NCBI RefSeq assembly: GCF_964340395.1 | Contig: NC_135565.1 | Location: 13,084,742-13,148,741, forward strand | DNA length: 64,000 nt | Source: Glandiceps talaboti | Lineage: Eukaryota > Hemichordata > Enteropneusta > Spengelidae | Direction of reading: 5' to 3' | Part shown: positions 1 to 11,600 of the stretch, one piece after another | Layout: every line of letters begins with the position of its first letter | Numbering within the stretch: the stretch's first letter is position 1 | Program-made: the position numbers and the translations under genes | The notes under the pieces: model-generated | Seen by the model: only the letters and a program-made list of their open reading frames with translations | What the model was told of the DNA's origin: nothing | The model's database searches: none

Positions 1-210
1 GATCATAATGAGATCCATTAGAAATTTCAAAAATGTTAAATTGTTCCTCTCCGATAAAGTCATGTATAGAAAACATTAGATTTATTACAGTTGGTGCAGG
101 TGATGTAATAGTCCAGCTACAAGATAACTCATCGGTGTAGTATCCAGGGAATCCCGGTGAGTAGACTGTACCCGGTGCTTCAACTTGACCTCCACATGCA
201 CCAAGACTAG
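1..210 (-). CDS. Gene A exon 5 (partial): CUB domain, N-terminal part
   Basis: After acceptor TTTTACAG (AG at 212-211) the frame reads LGACGG, then TVYSPGFPGYY, LSCSWTI and IHDFIGEEQF, the start of a CUB domain (ACGG, YSPGFP, C-x-W-x-I). It is very close to gene B exon 12195-12512 and is cut by the window edge. Confidence 0.8.
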
Positions 211-3200
211 CTGTAAAAAAGAAAACAGTATAAACGTTAAATTTTAATACATTGTAAAAATCTTTGAACTTTTCCAATTTCCTGATTATTAAATAGATTC
301 GGCTTTGTCTGAGGTATATTTCAATGCACATGAAAGCATTGCATGATTACGCGAATTGCGAATAATCAATTCGTGCCATTCAATTATCTATGGTAGACGC
401 CACCTAGTCCCTAGTTAAATAAACTTGAGAAACTTTTGTTTCGAGTTGATAGCCCAATCAATAGGATATGACGCGATGATGGAATTTGGCATTTACATTT
501 GTATCTTTAAAATCTGTCTTCAGATTTTTATATTTAAAGTGTGCTCACGAGTGACAGAACGTAATTTACTATGAAGCAACATACTATCTTTCCACCGATA
601 CACATACAGATAGATGGGAAAGTTTATAATTCCCGTTAAAACATTCATACCCATTGATACTCATTTTCCCCATGTACTTTATATTTTATCATGTTTTATC
701 ATATTTTATCATATTTTGTCATATTTTAAATAGAAATAACAATTTTTGTTACTGATTCTTGTTGGCAAATTTCTACGATCGAAGGCACCAGCCGTCTTAG
801 CGACAAATTTAGATATCTCCAAAATGTACAGTACATGATAGGCACCATAAAGGTTTTGGTGAAACGACAAATCTGCCGTGTTGTATTATTGGTATGATAT
901 TTGGTTGAGGGACTAACATCATACCAGATCATAAGTACTGGCTGGTGCTATTGTACGGTGAGTAAATCAGTAAATCTGTCATACTTTTGGTTACTAATTG
1001 CTGCGGAGAAAGTAAGTGTTTTGCTGACTGACTGTGACTAATTGGTAATGTACATACTTTGATATATTGCAATTCTCGAATTTCCGTATATTTGACTACG
1101 ATCACCCGAGCATTTATAATCACACTCATCATTTGCTGCTCTTCCAAGTCTATTGTAAGGCGTCCCCTCTACACCACACTAACGATAATAATGGTAACGC
1201 AGTCCAGCATAGGTCATATTTCGTTCTCGGCATTAATTAAGACACCACTGAATAGTCATTTGAATATACGTTACTCTAATATCAGGCAGAACATTGCATT
1301 TAATTCATGAATATACTTGACAAAGTAAACGTTGTTGCAATGTTAAGTTTTCTCCTTAACTAATGATAGCTAGCACATATTCCTTATTTTTTTTAAATAT
1401 TTGTTACACACAAATCAGTATTACAAGTAATAAGATACGTGTCCTTCCACGTACACGACTTCGACGAGGACGGCTGGCTGCCTTCATCCAAGCAACAAAG
1501 TAAAAAATCTACCTACCAGACGTATTTTAAAATTGAATGTAATCGGAACCACACAATTTTTTTACGCCTTAGGTTCAATAATGGCTTATATAGTAGGTTG
1601 TAATAGTTATATATAATGAATATGTAAACGATTTCGTAAACAAATATATATGATTGGAAAAAGAAATTCTACTTACTTCGATATATTCCAAATTCATAAA
1701 ACCCTCCACACATTTGACTGTCATCACCCATGCATTCATAATCACATTTATCATTTGCTTCTCTATTAAGCCTATCATACGGCGCCCCCTCCAGACCACA
1801 AAAGCAATATTTCTTGTCGTTTAGTCCAGCGTACGTCATATTTCGTTCTCTGCAATAGTTGAGACACCACTGAATCGTCATTTCATAATCCGTAATACCA
1901 TATGGTCCAATATCAGGTAGAACGGGATAACCCAAGTAGCTATTGTAACATCCCAGGTATCCGTGGTCTGTGAATAACAAAAGGTTTATTGCACACGACT
2001 TCAAGATGACTGTACAATATACATTAGCAGCATTAAAGTTTGAAAATTTATCGCTCGATGGCTGACTGCCTTTATCAAATGATCTTATGAGTACATGGGG
2101 TGAAAATCTCCATCGTGATGGATCGAACAATAATAATACTTAACCAGGGAGAGAATCAGATTAATTTTCTTATGTTATCTACGTACAGGAAACTCCCCAT
2201 GGGGAAAAGTCGTGGTTGCCATTTTCCAGTCACCTACTATGACCGTGTGTCATAAATTACAATTAAAACAGGATTTCAGAAATGCACAATTTACTTTAGA
2301 AATAGAATGCAGAAATGCTAAACGAGGATAGCAGAGACGTATTATATTAGATATTGAGGAGCTTAACACACAGAATTAGAACATAATATTAGAACTACAT
2401 TAATAAATGAAGAACTAGGTATTGAATAGCCAACTCTGCCTTGAGTAGCTGTATAGTTATCAATAGATTACTTACAATTACATCGAGTTGTAGCTGCATC
2501 TACGATGTAACTTTCACCATAGGTGTAATAGTCAGCACAATATAAAAGTGATGTCTCTTTGCCATTACATCTCACACGAAATACATTATGTCTTGGGTCA
2601 TTTGTAAGAGCATCATCTTCCCGTCCGGACCACATCGCTCCAGGGTATCCTTCATATAGTAATTAAAATGAAGAGATTGGACTGTAACAATCGTACTTAA
2701 GTGACTCATACACTCATAGTGTAGCAAATAAACCCGAAGCTCTTTCATATCAACGCGTTAAACATACAACTGGAGACACGTAATATGTCAGTGTTCAATA
2801 AAATATATCAGTATCTATATTTACCTAACTCATTGCACACAACATCTGACTGTGTCATACCCCAAACCCAATACCAGTTCCAACTTCTGTAAGCAACTGG
2901 TAACCATCCACCTAGGTCTTCAAGATACATCTCAACTCTTCCTTCATATGGAGTTGGACCACCAACTAATCTGACATTACCAGTCACTCCTTGATGTTTG
3001 TTCAAACCAGATAAATGAATTGATACATTATATCAAAAAAAACATGAATCTTAATATTCAATATTCTATATCCCAAGCCCCCTTAATAATTACACTAACA
3101 AAATGTATTTAAAATTTAAGTCAGTTACTGGTACGAGAAACACATTTTAAAATATTATCCAACTAGAACTGAAATATTGAAATGAGAAGTCTCATATATA

Positions 3201-4938
3201 AACGATAACATTATTGGCATTGTCCCAGGAAAGAATGTAATTAAAGGCTAAGGTATGAGTTATGGTATAAAATGTAATGACAAAGTGTTTAAAATTGTAA
3301 GTCCTGGACGAACAACAAAAGCAGCTGTACTTTCTTTTAATGATCCATTTTAAGAGATTCTTTTGAAAAGGAATAGCATTGACGGTGCTCTATCTTGATA
3401 TTACATGAATAAGTTCTGATAATATCAAACTTTCAGTAAATGACATTGCATTTCTTCGCATGGCATGGCATGGCATGGCATAACATGACTACACTACATG
3501 ACATGACATGACAAGACATACAATAACATTACATGACATGACATTACATGTGTTGAGTTGACAACGTCAAGTGTTATCAAGACAAAGGAAATTATGTTTA
3601 CTCTTGTGATGGCGCTGTAACACGCAAGTCTCTTTCTCGAGTGCATTACGATATCACGTCCTTCAGGAAACAAGACTTCTATATATATATATATATATAT
3701 ATATATGATTAACATAACCTTTCATACTGCAAATGTATTGACGTACGGTTTTCATAGCTTCTCCCGGGATGAAAGTTTAACGCTGGTGTAAATTTAGTCA
3801 CTTCCTGTTGCTGTTCCTCGTAGTTGACGAACACGTGATATTAAATGATTGAGTTCCTCAAACAGATTTGTAACTTCCCCGTTTGGAACATGTTTTATTA
3901 GTTAATAATGTTGTGTTGTAAACAACGGCCAATATAACAAACTTCAAATCTATGAATAAAACTTTAATAGTGGCAGCTTTTCTTGCATACTGTTCTTCAC
4001 TTAGTACTCAATTTTAGAGAGATACATCTACCAGGATAATATTGTGTAATGAAATCATATTAGAACAAAATTACAGTTTTTAGGAGAAAATTCATGATAT
4101 CGTCTAATCTATCCTATTGCTACAGTAAAGCTTAATGTTTCAGTGCATAGGAAATAAAAAGACCCATTAGAACGAATAGATTTGTGAATGTTACTGTTTC
4201 TCACGTACAGCGACAATATGTAATCTAGTATATGAATGATGGTGAATTTGTTGTCTACAGCGCATCAGGATGTTTCGTCAACGGTATTTTTTATCGCAAC
4301 TGGGTCACATATGTCAATAATTAAATGAAAGGAAATATATCATGTCTTTATATTCGTACTTGCACGTATCTGAGATTAATATAATAGTCGACGTCGTCAG
4401 GGCCTTTTTCGACCACTCCTATGAGTCAATAAATAGTTCGTACACCGTATGACGAATCTCACTGCCAAATTTTACAAACAGTCCAATTACTATGACAACC
4501 GATTTTTTGATGATGCAGTGGTGATAGTTTCTATAAATGGTTTTGGAACGGGTACATGTAAAGTTACATATAAACATGAAGACTTTTGTCAACCACTTCT
4601 GTGCACCGACACACAGAACTATACCGTATGATGTATCCCGCGGCAAGTTGTTACATAATCCAAGTATTGTACGTTGCAATCCTGTTTCTGTTATTCAAAG
4701 GGTGATAACTTTTTACAAAAACAAAGAAACAAACTAACTAACATACTGTTGTATTGAAACGGGTTGTTTCAATTCAGGTTAATGCAGTATTTGAAAACTT
4801 GATTTGGCGTAATTTTATGAGTTACAATATAGCTATTCAACATTCATGTGCATGTAATATCCTACCTGACTTCATTTCGCATTCCTTCACGCTCACCGTG
4901 AGCACAATAAAGACCACTAAGTTTGATAAATGTAACAT
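1..4938 (-). CDS. Gene A: SRCR-WSC-CUB type I receptor, 5' part (continues past left edge)
   Basis: Exon-split gene with coding exons 4866-4938 (signal), 2825-2989 and 2476-2649 (the two SRCR halves), 1677-1967 (WSC) and 1-210 (first half of a CUB). Every junction is phase 1 with GT-AG sites, so the pieces join in frame. All five exons have counterparts in gene B; the first four are identical in length (73, 165, 174, 291 nt), showing a tandem duplication. SRCR, WSC and CUB are extracellular disulfide-rich binding modules, and by analogy with gene B a TM and tail are expected left of the window. A decayed extra WSC exon lies in the WSC-CUB intron (1058-1290). The ligand is unknown. Confidence 0.8.
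211..1057 (-). other. Gene A intron sequence without recognised genes
   Basis: AT-rich intron between the decayed WSC exon and the CUB exon. A stretch near 690-720 repeats ATATTTTATC-like words. I see no conserved coding. Confidence 0.5.
1058..1290 (-). pseudogene. Decayed WSC exon in gene A intron
   Basis: Reads as a WSC domain in one frame (TIQWCLN, CRERNMTYAGL, GTPYNRLGRAANDECDY) but carries a TAA at 1233-1235, where the other copies have the Tyr of NYC, and a TAG at 1179-1181, where they have FCG. Several cysteines are lost, as is the N-terminal third including the acceptor. A GTATGT donor-like site remains at its 3' end. It is a tandem copy of exon 1677-1967 that gene B lacks. Confidence 0.75.
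1677..1967 (-). CDS. Gene A exon 4: WSC domain
   Basis: A 97-codon exon with GYLGCY, TIQWCLNYCRERNMTYAGL, YCFCG and MGDDSQMCGG followed by FGIY. This is the cysteine pattern of WSC domains, putative carbohydrate-binding modules of membrane proteins. Acceptor CACAG before 1967, donor GTAAGT after 1677. Confidence 0.82.
2476..2649 (-). CDS. Gene A exon 3: SRCR domain, C-terminal half
   Basis: Encodes GYPGAMWSGREDDAL, then CNGKETSLLYCADY and a final TTRCNC, matching the C-terminal half of SRCR (C-x-G-x-E-x-S-L-x-x-C). Donor GTAAGT after 2476, phase 1 at both ends. It is the paralogue of 14244-14417 and 55666-55839. Confidence 0.8.
2825..2989 (-). CDS. Gene A exon 2: SRCR domain, N-terminal half
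   Basis: The 55 codons contain NVRLVGG, EGRVEMYLEDLGGW and VVCNELG, the hallmark first half of a scavenger receptor cysteine-rich domain. Where most SRCRs have W-x-x-V-C-D-D, this one reads WLPVAYR, so the first usual cysteine is missing. Acceptor CAAG before 2989, donor GTAAAT after 2825, phase 1 on both sides. Confidence 0.8.
2990..4865 (-). other. Gene A intron 1
   Basis: No coding seen. It holds short CATGG/ACATG runs at about 3455-3550 and a (TA)n tract at about 3680-3706. The part from about 4270 resembles the same region of gene B (about 17420-17740). Confidence 0.5.
4866..4938 (-). CDS. Gene A exon 1: signal peptide
   Basis: ATG at 4938 opens 24 codons with a hydrophobic core (NLVVFIVLTVSV) and ends TCA-G before GTAGGA, a phase-1 donor. 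It joins the SRCR exon as G-GA-GTG. Gene B has a 73-nt exon of the same layout at 17739-17811, and the identity extends upstream. This supports the start and the signal-peptide role. Confidence 0.75.
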
Positions 4939-5018
4939 CGCTATTGACCTCACATCAACCAGCTCGTCAATGTCTGCCCATCCTGTAGAAAGTGAAGTAA
5001 ATAACCTGCAAACTTCCT

Positions 5019-5031
5019 GGTTCAAAGGTCA
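5019..5031 (+). promoter_or_regulatory. DR1-like nuclear receptor motif upstream of gene A
   Basis: GGTTCAAAGGTCA, two AGGTCA-like half sites with one base between, 81 bp upstream of the gene A ATG. The same 13 bases occur at 17896-17908 (gene B) and 38257-38269 (gene D). DR1 is the site type bound by HNF4/RXR-class receptors; function here is inferred. Confidence 0.45.
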
Positions 5032-5099
5032 CGGTATTCATTCAGGCGTATCCTGTATTTGTGGCTCCTGTTGTGTCTACGTCGACAAGGACATGATTT

Positions 5100-6930
5100 G
5101 AAGAGACACATTTAGCAACCCCAATGGCCATTGTCCTAATGCCTTTCGTTTTTACTCTAATCGTTGCATTTGTTCGCACATGGCGAAGTTCTTTGGCCAT
5201 CTTTCTTTTGACTTGCCGTTATTCATCGATAGTGGCGAACATAACATAAATTGTATACAGTTTGGACAATAGTACTAGTGTTATAATGTCTCTGGATAAA
5301 TTAACATATTGTAACTGGATCCGGAGTTGTATCATTCCTATTCTCATCAGAGTATTGCTACCAAGAGGTTTGGACAGATGTTTTTAACTTGGGCCATACA
5401 TCCCGTCTGTAAATGTGGGGAGTATCCCCTCCCGTTCACGGGGTTCAGTTAAAGCAGTTGGCGAAGTAAACTGAAGAAAGAAAGACGTTACTTCGATATT
5501 GTTCACAAAGTTTGCGTAGGAATTTCCATGTTTCTTTCGACAATTACAAAAGTCAACGAAATTGAATGTATAATCATATTTTTTATCGAGTATATGTCAA
5601 AATTTGACCCCTAAGTCCACCAGGTATTAATAATTATAAGACTAGATATTTCCCCTTGCTAGGGAGTCCTTTGTCAACTTTTTTCACTGAGATAGGTAAC
5701 CCACTTGTCTTTTTCTTTCACTTTGAATTATAATTCAGTACAGTATTGGTATTAAATTTTTCAGCCACTCCTTCTCTCTGTTAAGCCCATTTCACCCTTT
5801 TCAGAGCTTTTCATTCCACTGCCTTCAGCTACATAGTGTTATTCATTTGTTACCTTTTTACATTCCCGATGTCATTTTACTGCTACACCAACACTGTTGT
5901 TTACATGTCACTGTGATTTCGTACCACAGTTTCAGTATTTAATTTGTCTGGGTTTTTAAAAATTTATTTTAACAGTTTCAGTTCTTGAATTTCAGTTCTT
6001 GAAAAAAGGCCGTTCAGTGTACAGCCGAAACGTCAAGTACTTTTATTTAATTGTTTTTATTTGAAGCAATCGATAGCTGCAATAGTGGCTTTTATCTCAT
6101 CTACTTCAGATCTATTATCCAAAATTAATAAGTATGACTTCCCCTATTTATGAGTATAATTATGTGCGTCACACATAACCTTGCCACTTCCTTGCACTCA
6201 CACACTAGTTTAATATACATATACATAGCTATCAATTGATTACTGGTCGTAAACGTTTTGTCTCATTTCCTCTTTCAGTGATTTTTTATCATTAATACTC
6301 GGTTTGATAATGGTCTATGGTAATATATTTCCCGCTGAGCGACTTTTTGACAATCAACTAAACATTCATTTTATCTAAAATCTGATTTTATTTAGCAAAA
6401 TCTACCATATGCAGTTTTTGGGAAAACTAAACTAACGATTTCGGTTTTAAATATTCGAATCCAACTATACCACTACAAAGACAGAGAAATACTGATTATT
6501 TGAAGTGATGCCAGCGCCAAAATTGTGTTCATTTATTTTTGTAAGGATTTCACATTTTCGTGCATGCAAACGTTTAGCTAACAGTCCGTACATAAACTAA
6601 GGGGTGATGTCAGTTTACCAATAATGTCGTAGCCACAAGTAGACGATTATCATAAAAAGCCATCAGTTATTAAAAATGAAAAAGCTCAAATTCTTAATTC
6701 TGCAAAGTTCTGCCCTGTACACAAAGAAATATGTTGTTAGAACCCGGAGGACAAACTCGGGGAGGGGTGGAGCGATACTACGAAGGATCCCGTGTGTCTG
6801 TCCGTCCGTTCGTCCGAGTTTAATTTGAATGTATCTAACTGTATCTCAAACATACATGGGCAAATTTCAACCAGGCCCCAACTAATTTGATATATATAGT
6901 TAACATATGCACGTCACGTCGTTCCGAGGC
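5100..6930. other. Intergenic region upstream of gene A
   Basis: No gene recognised. Up to about 5330 it still matches the gene B 5' flank. The remainder is AT-rich, with a possible degraded hammerhead-like hairpin at 5989-6044. Confidence 0.45.
5989..6044 (+). ncRNA. Possible degraded hammerhead-like motif of a retroelement
   Basis: A GGC...GCC stem at 6008-6025 is followed by GAAACGTC. The flanking AGTTCTT and AAGTACT can pair with one mismatch. This resembles the minimal hammerheads found in Penelope-like elements (GCC-GAAA-C-GUC). The CUGAUGA core is replaced by GAAAAAA, so it should not cleave. No reverse transcriptase is seen next to it. Confidence 0.25.
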
Positions 6931-6931
6931 C

Positions 6932-7297
6932 ACACATACATACATACATACATACATACATACATACATACACACGCACACATACATACATACATACATA
7001 CACACATACATACATACATACATACATACATACATGCATACATGCATACATACATACATACATACATACATACATACATACATACATACATACATACATA
7101 CATGCATGCATGCATGCATGCATACATACATACATACATACATACATACATACATACATACATACATACATGCATGCATGCATTCATGAATTCATGCATG
7201 CACGCACATACATACATGCATACATACACACGTACGTACGTACGTACGTACATACATACATACATACATACATACATACATACATACATACATACAT
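6932..7297. repeat. CATA-type microsatellite 1
   Basis: About 365 bp of CATA units with GCAT, ACAC and ACGT interruptions. It is open in several frames on both strands (TYIH or CMYV repeats), which is an effect of the repeat and not a gene. Confidence 0.95.
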
Positions 7298-7495
7298 TGC
7301 ACTTCTCATATTATAATTAAACATTATTTATATTCATAAATAAAAGTTTGTCGTGTGAAGGAATAAGAACACTGATATAAGCTGTCCTTGATCTAATTTT
7401 CTATTAGATGAATTGGATATATTTCAAAAATACATATTTCAACATTCAATAATACTATAAATATATTTATCATATGAGCCAATGATTGATGCAGA

Positions 7496-7668
<173 letters not shown>

Positions 7669-8039
7669 GAAATGCAACATTTGGATATAAATGTAAAATG
7701 TTAATACCCGTTATAGATCACCAGTTAGGTAAATTTCAGTGGTTTTTAGACTTTACAAATCGATACACTAATACACTTATTATACACGGCGATTGTTTAC
7801 ATAACACTCTCAAATCATTGGTTTGATAATTTAGTAACACATAAATTCGATTATTATGGTGGAACATATGCATTGTCATCGTAGATCACATATTTGTGTA
7901 AGAGACGAAAAGGTTAGGATAAAATAAATGATTCGTATAACATCATTGATAACATGCAATACACGTAGTAAACTGTCATCTTCGAGATATGTTTAGTAGA
8001 AGTTCACAGAATCATCATCGTTGTCGTCAATTGTCTCTA

Positions 8040-8464
8040 CTCCAGTGTAGCATACACTTCTTCCTCGTTATCTCCATCATCAATGACTCTAGCTCTTACG
8101 TCACATTTTCCTCGATTTCTCTTATTATGTCATCTCGGTTTGTGTCATCCATCTTGTCAACACAATTATCATCAGCAGATTCGTAGGCAATGTTGCTAAC
8201 CAATACACATTCTCAACGCCGTGCGTGTTTATTAATGAAGCCACCAATTTCACGATTCTCCTTGGGTTTGGGGATATGTTCATTCAAGTCAGGCAGGCAA
8301 TAGGTGTTGTCCGCACTCCGTACTGTATCGACTGATATCTCGTAAGGATTGCCGTCAACTTTATCCTTTCATTATAGTTTATACAAATTTAGGAGCACAT
8401 GTTGCCGTAAACATTCGCTGGTGGGTCTACCATATGAGTTTCTGTGGTCATCTCCTCTTTAATA
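8040..8464 (-). pseudogene. Relic of the longer gene B tail beyond the stop
   Basis: Downstream of the TGA the minus strand still reads NPYEISVDTV, HIPKPKENREIGG, NIAYESADD and, after a frameshift, DDGDNEEEVYATLE. These match NPKSGM...YESADD and the YEYATFDDK end of the gene C tail. A TGA after KHARR, a TAA and a frameshift interrupt it, so the distal tail has been lost. Confidence 0.6.
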
Positions 8465-8681
8465 TCATGCTAAATTTATATGTTCACCAGTTTCCTCTAC
8501 TGCTTTTGCATCGTCCACCGTTTTCCCTCCGTTGCTGTTTACATTTAAATTCTGCATACGCATTTGAGACATCTTTACAACATCCTTATCACTTATTGCT
8601 TCATATGAAATTTCTTTATTTGGCGTACATTTCCGTTCCGAGTGTTTATCATGTTTGTGTTTTCGACATGGCTGCATGCGC
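8465..8681 (-). CDS. Gene B exon 11: cytoplasmic tail
   Basis: After CATTGCAG the AGG codon is completed and 71 residues follow, with a basic start (RRMQPCRKHKHDKH), the motif SYEAISDKDVV shared with the tails of gene C and the 32-kb copy, and an early TGA at 8465-8467. The tyrosine motif may be phosphorylated (inference). Confidence 0.7.
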
Positions 8682-11600
8682 CTGCAATGGAGTAACATTA
8701 ACACAGATGTAATATTTGTTACTAAAACAATTATCATTATCCACAACGTATAATACCTTGTTCGCATTACTACCTATGCATATTACTTAGCTACATGCAA
8801 TTCAATATTCAATATAACTTGATTATTCTCATCGGAAATATCTCTTTAACTTCACCCCAAAGATACATAATTATAATTTACACACAAAACATAGACATCT
8901 GAAGACTATAACACTGGTATATATGTAATAAAGGAAATGAAGAACAGAATACAAAATGACATTAAGATTCAACACAGTAAGACGTTGATATGTTAATTCT
9001 AAAATACCAGTGAATTATGAACATGAATTAATTCTATTTATTGAGCATGGTGAAAAAAACAATTTCTTGAAAACGTTCTTGTTTGTGAGCAAGTAGTATT
9101 CTATAGGGCCTGCCCGAAGGCAATAGTTAGAAATGAGAACGGTCCAATCGTTGGTAGTTATAATACTTTGATAAAACAGACCCACCTTCTGATAATGTAA
9201 ACCACAACCAGTACAGCAATAACAATTAAAACAATCACTCCTGCCACTGACCCAACTACGGCCGCTGTAAATAATCAGAGGAGTAATTAAATAACTGTAG
9301 AACTAGGTAACAAACATACATTTCTGATAGGCTTAACAAATACTAATATGAGGACAAATCTACAACAGTTACGGAACATTGCAAAACATGTTTCTGCACC
9401 ACATAGCGCATGCATTATTTTCTCATAAGGTATCTGTATGTCGACAACACCTCGACATATCTATATTTCTAAACTGAGGATTATGCCATAACAAGTTAAA
9501 TATAACTGATGTAAAACATACTGAGTATCTGTAAACTCATTTCAATATATATCACTTACCAATAAAAAGAGTAGAGGCACCTTCTTTTGTTGCCGGTAAT
9601 GGGGAAACAGTCGTATAGCCAAATATGAAACATAAATAAAATAATTCATTACTTCGTATGTTAGAAATTACAACTGAAGTACAGTGGGTATATAAATGCT
9701 GCATGGTGTTTTGTCTGACCTTTTGAAAAGCCCTGTGTCATTATTTACACAAATAAACTAAACACGTTGATAGCAACTGTGCATGCCAACTGAAACACTG
9801 TATGTGACATTTCATTAAAGAAATCTGAAAATGGATTTATGGTAGTGACGTTGATTGCTTATCAAAGGAGTTAGAATGCATCAAAAGTAGTTGAAGATAA
9901 AACAACAACAACAACAGCAACAACAACAAATATAACAGCAGCAGCATCCCCCCCAAAAAAAACCCCCAACGCCCCACACCCCTAAAACAACAACCACAAC
10001 AACAACAGCAACAGCAACAACAACAACAACAACAACAGCAACAACAACAACAACAGCAACAGCAACAGCAGCAGCAGCAGAAGCAGCAGCAACACGTTGT
10101 GATTAATTTAACCCTCCATATTTTCCTTACTTTCATAGGAACGTATTACTGTAAAAGTAAATAACTATTTGGCATACGATCAGGTCCTCAATTCCGAAGC
10201 ACTGGTCAATACCCGCGTGACGCGATTAACAGCTAGCGAAATCATTCAGCCCACTGAAGAGGTCAATCGAGTCTAGACGAAATATTTAGACAAGGTACCA
10301 TTTCCTACTTGCGATAATATAACCTTTATTTTATACTATAAACCCACTCTGGTAAATCTCTTCAATCTTTAGAATGTATACGTAGGTAATAATTGTAAAG
10401 AACATTATCTGTATCGACCCCGTTTTATAGTGGACATTCAAATATAAGAGATTTCTTAAATTTGTATATTTACTTGAAAGTATAAATAAACAACGTCCCG
10501 ATATTTCCAAGTTGTCCCATCGTAGTAAAAATACTTTTAAAGTTGCTACAGTTTTATGTTGTGCCTACTGTGTTGAGATACATTAATTGTAAATCGTCAT
10601 AGACTCATAGGGTTTAATTGGAGTCTGTTCAAATGGCGTGTATTCATATCATGCATAACACTAATAGTACTCATACCAATTCGTAGACATGTTGGCTTGT
10701 TGGTCCAATGCCCATCGGAAGTACATGATATAACATCGTCACCGTCACTATGGAAACCTTCATGACATGTATATATCACAGTATTGTTGTAAGTGAAGTC
10801 ATCTCCTTGACGAGTGGCATTCCCAACATCACCTGGATCTCCACAACCTATAAAGTAATATATATGTAATTATATGCTGATCCACAACAATTTAGAAAAA
10901 TGTACAGCTTGGTCTCTGATGTAGTTACATAATACACTAATAGTCTTTGACGCCTTTGTAAATTCAACATTTCATGGAACCTCAGGACAACTTTTTAGTG
11001 GTCTAGGATATAACAAAACATAACACACCATGAACTATCTGAACGTGCCATGGATACTGTATAATAATTTCAAGATACTGATTTCAAAAGTGAAATCATA
11101 CTTACTCTTTCTTATACAAGTTGGTGCTGTTGTCCAGTTTCCATCTCCTGTACATACCACAATGTTATCTCCATCACCATAGTAACCTTCGTGGCATTTA
11201 TATCTCACGTTACTATTGTATGTAAAGATATTCCCCTGTTTATCTGCATTTTTAATTTCACCTGGGTCACCACAACCTATAACTGGAAAGAAATCACAAG
11301 ACACCTTTATGTTTTAAATAAGGCGATATATTTATGGCAAATTTAAAAGAGGTGATGTCTTGTATACTACAGTATACGTGAAGTGAATAAACATGTTCAA
11401 ACTTACACTAATAAGCTTGAAAATCATTACATAAAATTGTCGACTGTCGTCTTCATACGTCAATGGTTAGTTAGCCAAAGCCTGAAGGATACAGTCGGAA
11501 ATTCCAGCTAATAATTTTCAAGTTTGTGTTTGGAACAAAGTCTTGACATTATACAATAGTTCATTGACCTACATGTCTTTGAAAGCATATACTTACTCGT

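Noticed and set aside
4754-5101. 115-codon plus-strand frame
   Set aside because: Antisense to the gene A signal exon and promoter region; not conserved in the gene B copy.
6835-7320. Long open frames on both strands (TYIH or CMYV repeats)
   Set aside because: They are products of the CATA microsatellite. The same applies at 23127-23674, 53630-54080 and 56246-56577.
9837-10136. Cys-rich frame on the minus strand
   Set aside because: It is the translation of a CAA/CAG repeat within a gene B intron.
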